NCBI GenBank assembly: GCA_964586225.1
Contig: CAZPHD010000034.1
Location: 1-35,189, forward strand
Reading direction: 5' to 3'
From: JANJUB01 sp964586225
GTDB lineage: Bacteria > Armatimonadota > Fimbriimonadia > Fimbriimonadales > Fimbriimonadaceae
DNA length: 35,189 bases
A program made the translations under genes and the position numbers. The notes under the pieces were generated by a model. It made no database searches. It was not told the origin of the DNA and saw nothing but the letters and a program-made list of their open reading frames with translations. Every line of letters begins with the position of its first letter. The stretch's first letter is position 1. Of this stretch, positions 32,744 to 35,189 are shown piece by piece.

Positions 32744-33445
32744 GTGAGCGAATCTGCACCTCTGTCGGCGCCCAGCCGCCCGACCGTGATCACCCTCAAA
32801 GAAGTCAAAGCCAATCCCAAGGTCAAGCGCTTGATCGAAGGGGCCAACGACGTGATGAAGGCGATGGGCTATACCGAGCACGGCCATCGCCATGTCGGCA
32901 TTGTCAGCTCGATCACGAAGTACATCCTTGAGAAGATCGGGACATCTCCGCGCGAGATCGAACTGGGCCAGATCGCCGGCTATCTGCACGACATCGGCAA
33001 CGTGATCAACCGAGTGAACCATCCGATGACGGGCGCGAACATTGCGTTCACCATCCTGAACGAGATGGGCATGCCTCCCGATGAGTTGGCCCCGGTGCTC
33101 GGAGCCATCGGCAACCACGAGGAACTCGCCGGTCTCCCCATCAGTAACATGTCGGCGGCGCTCATTATTGCCGACAAGAGCGATGTTCACTTCTCGCGCG
33201 TTCAGAACCCGCTGCTGGAGACGTTTGACATCCACGACCGCGTGAACTACGCCGTCCAGAAGAGCCGAATCGAAATGCCGGAAGACCGCAAAAACATCCA
33301 GCTGATGCTCGAGGTCGACAGCTCCTACGCCTCGGTGATGGAGTATTTCGAAATCTTCTTGAGCCGCATGGTGATGTGCCGCAAGGCGGCGGACACGCTT
33401 GGTTATCATTTCACGTTGAATGTCAACGGGACGGAGTTGGAATAG
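32744..33445 (+). CDS. HD-domain phosphohydrolase
   Basis: 233 residues from a GTG at 32744. The HD superfamily metal ligands are seen as HGHRHVGIVSS (H50), YLHDIGN (H82, D83), further histidines in VNHPMTG and IGNHEEL, and IIADKSD (D144). The spacing matches HD proteins that hydrolyse nucleotides or cyclic dinucleotides, but the substrate is unknown. The C-terminal 80 residues are a mixed domain with SRMVMCRKAADTLGYHF. It is divergent from the double-FHA gene and followed, after 64 bases, by a small conserved-looking gene. Confidence 0.85.
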   Translation: MSESAPLSAPSRPTVITLKEVKANPKVKRLIEGANDVMKAMGYTEHGHRHVGIVSSITKYILEKIGTSPREIELGQIAGYLHDIGNVINRVNHPMTGANIAFTILNEMGMPPDELAPVLGAIGNHEELAGLPISNMSAALIIADKSDVHFSRVQNPLLETFDIHDRVNYAVQKSRIEMPEDRKNIQLMLEVDSSYASVMEYFEIFLSRMVMCRKAADTLGYHFTLNVNGTELE

Positions 33446-33509
33446 CGACTTTTCTGGCCCATAATTGCGTCTAGGATTGGGGCAATGTCGCCCGCAAAGG
33501 AAAACACTG

Positions 33510-33794
33510 ATGTTTCGAAGGCTTTACTGGATCGTCGAAGAGTTCGATTCCGCCGGCGCCACGCGCGTGTCGGGCGTTTACACCAGCATCCCTGACCTCA
33601 TCCACCGAGGTCTCAAGCCCGGGTCGCAGCTGCGGCTCACGATTCACAAGCCCGACACCTACGACCAGCCGCTGGCCCAGTGGACAAACGCGTCGTTTGC
33701 TCAGATGGCCGAAGGCCTCGACCAGTTCGTTCAGACGCACGAATACTCGGTTGAGGAAGTTAAGACGCTCGCGGCCGCTGTCGCAGCACTGTAA
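33510..33794 (+). CDS. Small conserved-looking hypothetical protein
   Basis: 94 residues from the ATG at 33510, preceded by AAAGGA eight bases upstream. TAGGAT at 33472-33477 may be its -10, so this gene has a leader. The sequence has RRLYWIVEEFDSAGATRVSG, TSIPDLIHRGL and LRLTIHKPDTYDQPLAQW, an alpha/beta-looking protein without a known motif. It ends in an alanine-rich helix. The 201 bases after it (33795-33995) hold a 7-bp hairpin and the ruvB promoter and no gene I can see. Confidence 0.65.
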   Translation: MFRRLYWIVEEFDSAGATRVSGVYTSIPDLIHRGLKPGSQLRLTIHKPDTYDQPLAQWTNASFAQMAEGLDQFVQTHEYSVEEVKTLAAAVAAL

Positions 33795-33908
33795 CTTCGC
33801 GCCAGGTGTGTGAGGTCCAACTGAAAGCAGGTTGGCCGCCATTCTCATGCTTTTCAAGGCCCTTTACCCGACGTTCTATCGAGATTCTGGATCTCCCCAA
33901 TGTGCATC

Positions 33909-33926
33909 GCACTCCCATTGGAGTGC
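33909..33926. other. Perfect 7-bp hairpin before ruvB
   Basis: GCACTCC-CATT-GGAGTGC, with no T-run after it, so it is not a clear rho-independent terminator. It could be a terminator of another type or a protein-binding site between the 33510 gene and ruvB. Confidence 0.4.
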
Positions 33927-33982
33927 CACTGGGACTGATTCTGGGTCGGATCGCTGATCACGCCTTTGAGCGGAGGAAGCGG

Positions 33983-33988
33983 TAACCT
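33983..33988 (+). promoter_or_regulatory. TANNNT -10 for ruvB
   Basis: TAACCT followed by seven bases and the ruvB ATG at 33996. There is no ribosome binding site in between; GGAGGAAG lies before the hexamer at 33972 and is too far from the ATG. No LexA box was recognised. Confidence 0.35.
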
Positions 33989-33995
33989 TGCCCGC

Positions 33996-35018
33996 ATGCG
34001 GCAAATCGATGAGCTCAGCCCCGAGCGCCTACCCGGCGACGGCGTTGAGCTGTCATTAAGGCCGCGGCGGCTGGGTGAGTTCATCGGCCAAGAGTCCATC
34101 AAGGACAACCTAGCTGTCTTCTTGCGGGCCGCCCAGCAGCGCGGTGAACCGCTTGACCATCTGCTCCTCTATGGTCCTCCCGGTTTGGGCAAGACCACCC
34201 TTGCCCATATTGTCTCGCTGGAGATGGATGCGCCGATCCACGTCACCAGCGGTCCTGCGATCGAACGGCCTGGCGATCTGGTCGGCATTCTCACGAATCT
34301 CGAAGCTGGTGCCGTCCTTTTCATTGACGAGATCCACCGTCTCGCCCGCCCGGTCGAAGAGATCCTCTATCCGGCGATGGAGGATCAGAAAGTCGATATC
34401 CTGGTTGGGAAGGGTCCGGCTGCGCGTTCGATCCGGCTTGACCTCCCATCATTCACCGTCATCGGGGCGACGACGCGCCAAGGTCTGTTGACGGGCCCGC
34501 TTCGCGATCGCTTCGGGATCGTGCTTCACTTCGAGTTCTACGGCGAGGATGCCCTGTATGAGATTATCTCGCGGTCGGCCGGAATCCTGGGCTACACCAT
34601 TGAAGACGGAGGTGCAAGGGAGATAGCCCGGCGCGCCCGGGGGACGCCGCGCATTGCCAATCGGCTCCTTCGACGCGTGAGAGACTTTGCCCAGGTAGAC
34701 GGGCTGGAAGTGATCTCAAGAGACATTGCCGATCATGCTCTGGACCGGTTGGCTGTCGACGATCTCGGTCTCGACCGCGTCGATCGCGCAATTCTGCGCG
34801 CCATCATTGAAAAGTTCAAGGGTGGGCCAGTTGGCCTGGAAACGATCTCGGCTGCTCTTGGAGAAGACTCGGGAACCATCGAAGACGTGTACGAACCCTA
34901 TCTCCTGCAACAGGGGCTCATTCAGAGAACGCCCAGGGGCCGCCAAGCCACGAATCGCGCATACCAGCATTTGAACCTGAATGCTCCCGAATCTCCCGAA
35001 AACCCGCGCTTGTTCTGA
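33996..35018 (+). CDS. ruvB: Holliday junction branch migration ATPase RuvB
   Basis: 340 residues, the standard RuvB length. With RuvA it drives Holliday junction branch migration in the cytoplasm. Signatures: LRPRRLGEFIGQ, Walker A GPPGLGKTT with K66, HVTSGPAIERPGDLVGIL, Walker B FIDEIHRL (D111, E112), LPSFTVIGATTRQGLLTGPLRDRFG and ARRARGTPRIANRLLRRVRD (given as ARGTPRIANRLLRRVRD). The C-terminal winged helix ends in RTPRGRQATNRAYQHL. I start at the ATG at 33996 because the longer ATG at 33966 would precede the -10 element. No ruvA or ruvC is adjacent. Confidence 0.97.
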   Translation: MRQIDELSPERLPGDGVELSLRPRRLGEFIGQESIKDNLAVFLRAAQQRGEPLDHLLLYGPPGLGKTTLAHIVSLEMDAPIHVTSGPAIERPGDLVGILTNLEAGAVLFIDEIHRLARPVEEILYPAMEDQKVDILVGKGPAARSIRLDLPSFTVIGATTRQGLLTGPLRDRFGIVLHFEFYGEDALYEIISRSAGILGYTIEDGGAREIARRARGTPRIANRLLRRVRDFAQVDGLEVISRDIADHALDRLAVDDLGLDRVDRAILRAIIEKFKGGPVGLETISAALGEDSGTIEDVYEPYLLQQGLIQRTPRGRQATNRAYQHLNLNAPESPENPRLF

Positions 35019-35048
35019 AAAACTGGAACAGTTGACGCGAAACCTGAG

Positions 35049-35100
35049 TAGAATAGCCCTACCAGCCGTTTTGGCTGGACCTTGACACGGGATTCGTGTC
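35049..35100 (+). promoter_or_regulatory. Pilin gene leader: -10 TAGAAT and two tandem hairpins
   Basis: TAGAAT (35049-35054) would start transcription near 35061. The first transcribed bases then form CCAGCC-GTTTT-GGCTGG (35062-35078), and directly after it GACACG-GGATT-CGTGTC (35084-35100). Both stems are perfect 6-bp with 5-base loops. GGAGG (35114-35118) and the ATG follow. Confidence 0.5.
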
Positions 35101-35124
35101 ATTGCATTTGATTGGAGGTTATAC

Positions 35125-35189
35125 ATGCGACGAGCTTTTACGCTCATTGAACTCTTGGTCGTTATCGCGATCATCGCCATTCTCGCGGC
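35125..35189 (+). CDS. Type IV prepilin, N-terminal fragment
   Basis: Only about 21 residues are inside the window: MRRAFTLIELLVVIAIIAIL. This is a class of very short prepilin leader, with A4 at the cleavage position, F5 as the first mature residue and E9 at +5, and a perfect hydrophobic helix. Such starts are common on the many pilin-like proteins of Armatimonadota and Planctomycetota. The ATG at 35125 has GGAGG six bases upstream. The rest of the protein runs off the right edge, so nothing can be said about its function. Confidence 0.9.
   Translation, partial: MRRAFTLIELLVVIAIIAILA

Noticed and set aside
33909..33926. Rho-independent terminator
   Set aside because: The stem is good but no T-run follows on either strand; kept only as a hairpin.
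33854..34108. 84-residue minus-strand frame before ruvB
   Set aside because: It covers the ruvB start and promoter on the other strand and has no recognisable feature.
35032..35054. Promoter TTGACG / TAGAAT for the pilin gene as a -35/-10 pair
   Set aside because: The spacer is 11 bases, too short; only the -10 is retained as a candidate.

Overview
The window is a compact, GC-rich bacterial chromosomal segment with about 32 protein genes on both strands and no rRNA or tRNA that I could recognise. The gene content and the prepilin signature at the right edge (MRRAFTLIELL, with several other secreted or pilin-like proteins) fit Armatimonadota, perhaps Fimbriimonadia. That placement is an inference from style and gene content, not a proven one. 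Genes are tightly packed: many neighbours overlap by 4 bp (ATGA or GTGA) and three convergent pairs share a CTAR stop/stop overlap. Many first genes of transcription units have a TANNNT hexamer 6 to 9 bases before the start codon and no Shine-Dalgarno sequence, which suggests widespread leaderless transcription.

Layout from left to right. 1-673: end of a thiolase and a small membrane protein. 670-1463: a TacT/TacA-type GNAT toxin and ribbon-helix-helix antitoxin, divergent from a GH38 alpha-mannosidase (1560-4649). 4734-6804: a four-gene unit of unknown function with a membrane-anchored thioredoxin-like protein carrying CxxC, a pseudopilin, a 12-cysteine secreted protein and a single-pass membrane protein. 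6821-9515 (minus): class III nucleotide cyclase, lipoprotein and CtlX-type amidinohydrolase. 9678-11778 (minus): adenine methyltransferase overlapping deoB. 11843-12238: HxlR regulator. 12295-16113: mnmG, a D,D-carboxypeptidase and a pseudouridine synthase. 16110-17233: a small hypothetical gene divergent from Ku. 17236-18273: purM.

18336-24856 is a run of plus-strand genes leaning towards carbohydrate or cell-envelope metabolism: an FG-GAP-like protein, an AmpG-like permease, a GH65-like lipoprotein, a NodB-fold protein and a sugar-type solute-binding lipoprotein. This part is also repeat-rich. There is a heptamer tandem repeat inside the GH65-like gene, a nested palindrome of CGGGTTGGTT decamers before the solute-binding gene, and after it a 365-bp intergenic region holding five copies of a 29-nt stem-loop element whose stems covary. 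This last element is the most unusual thing in the window.

25222-28062 is a SUF-type iron-sulfur operon without sufBCD here (sufS, sufU, sufT, an Rrf2 regulator with three cysteines, and an IscA/HesB carrier). It converges on nuoG (28052-30034), itself an Fe-S protein. 30209-31845 encodes two secreted proteins of unknown function. 31842-33445 is a divergent pair: a zinc-ribbon double-FHA protein and an HD-domain phosphohydrolase. The window ends with a small conserved hypothetical gene, ruvB, and the start of a type IV prepilin gene preceded by two tandem hairpins.
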